DNA of 39,240 nt from Bacillota bacterium. GTDB lineage: Bacteria > Bacillota > Clostridia > Christensenellales > Pumilibacteraceae. Positions 38,786 through 39,240 of this stretch are shown here, piece by piece; position 1 is the stretch's first letter; each line of letters begins with the position of its first letter. The notes under the pieces were generated by a model, which was given only the letters and a program-made list of their open reading frames with translations, made no database searches and was not told where the DNA came from. A program made the translations under genes and the position numbers. The DNA lies in NCBI GenBank assembly GCA_009783985.1, contig WQVM01000006.1:1-39240 (forward strand), read 5' to 3'.

Positions 38786-39240
38786 ATGAAAAAGAACAAG
38801 TCTAAGTTGTTTTTGGTGGCATTAGTTGTTTTGCTCACTGCTTTTGTATTTGTGGCGTGCCGAAACAACAATAATGAGTCAACATACTTTACGGTGACCT
38901 TTGTAGACGCAAGTGGTACCCATCAGTTTGCAGATCAGACAGTAGAGACTGGTGGTCGAGTGACACCGCCTCAAGTGGTCGCTATTGAAGGTTACACCCA
39001 TTCTTGGCACACCGCAAATATTGGAGGTCAAGAATGGAACTTCTTGACCAATACGGTGACAAGTGATATTACTTTGTATCTTAGACGCACGCCAAATGTA
39101 CCAGTAACAGGAGTAACACTGGCAACAAGTGCAGCAACGCTAGAGATAGCAGGCACATACCAGCTAGTAGCAACAGTTAATCCAACTAACGCAACTAACC
39201 AAGATGTAACATGGTCATCAGACGACACAGCAGTAGCGAC
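38786..39240 (+). CDS. Lipoprotein with InlB-type and Big_2-type repeats (3' end outside window)
   Basis: This ORF is missing from the ORF track because it runs off the window. ATG 38786 follows AAGGAG by 7 nt. The 151 visible residues start with a lipoprotein signal (MKKNKSKLFLVALVVLLTAF, then VFVAC with the lipid-bearing Cys). An InlB B-repeat-like segment follows (YFTVTFVDASGTHQFADQTV ... EGYTHSWH ... DITLYLRR), then the beginning of a bacterial Ig-like Big_2 domain (PVTGVTLATSAATLEIAGTY, VNPTNATNQDVTWSSDD). It is likely a surface-exposed adhesion or wall-associated protein; total length is unknown. Confidence 0.85.
   Translation, partial: MKKNKSKLFLVALVVLLTAFVFVACRNNNNESTYFTVTFVDASGTHQFADQTVETGGRVTPPQVVAIEGYTHSWHTANIGGQEWNFLTNTVTSDITLYLRRTPNVPVTGVTLATSAATLEIAGTYQLVATVNPTNATNQDVTWSSDDTAVA

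Overview
The window looks like a piece of an uncultured, AT-leaning member of the Bacillota (Clostridia-like). The basis is the 16S rRNA 3' end with a canonical anti-Shine-Dalgarno tail, an AddAB-type (not RecBCD) nuclease pair, the DUF512 radical SAM - der - plsY cluster typical of Clostridia, and low-GC sigma-A-like promoters. I cannot place it below class. No 23S rRNA follows the 16S: an intrinsic terminator closes the transcript about 190 nt after the gene, so the 16S seems unlinked.

Layout. 1-413: end of 16S rRNA, structured trailer, terminator. 414-1271: repeats, then a promoter and a structured leader for an FlK-like thioesterase (1272-1667). 1867-2925: lipoprotein, divergent from addB-addA (2989-8999). 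9205-10653: tyrosine phenol-lyase-like PLP enzyme, then a small lipoprotein. 11347-13393: aldo/keto reductase and an orphan soluble histidine kinase. 13689-15019: three paralogous zinc-ribbon/two-TM proteins. 15412-21330: housekeeping block thrS, acyl carrier protein, DUF512 radical SAM protein, der, plsY. 21510-28907: a compact integrated element of about 7.4 kb with a frameshifted large serine recombinase, an ImmA-like protein and a CI-like repressor facing a rightward operon. That operon has a Cro-like protein, small unknowns, a replisome organizer, a Cys-rich protein, a palindrome- and iteron-rich origin-like spacer and an SSB-like protein. No capsid, packaging or relaxase genes are seen. 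28987-29063: tRNA-Ile(GAU). 29342-31623: MFS transporter, DUF3788 protein, unknown protein. 31895-32946: a short unit with a Cys-rich peptide, an XRE regulator carrying a Cys-rich tail, and a SAM methyltransferase. 33044-38365 (minus strand): ilvB-ilvN-ilvC-ilvD for branched-chain amino acid synthesis. 38786-end: start of a lipoprotein with InlB-type and Big_2-type repeats.

Two genome-level habits stand out. First, several chromosomal genes (the lipoprotein at 2925, addB, thrS, ilvB, probably the aldo/keto reductase) have a good -10 box so close to the start codon that their mRNAs should be leaderless or nearly so. The mobile element and some other genes use ordinary Shine-Dalgarno sites. Second, intergenic spaces, including those inside operons, are filled with several different families of palindromic repeats.

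The best candidates for something undescribed are the Cys-rich peptide / Cys-tailed XRE / methyltransferase unit, the zinc-ribbon membrane protein triplet, and the small replicating element with its shared perfect palindromes. Everything here comes from reading the sequence; no database search was run.
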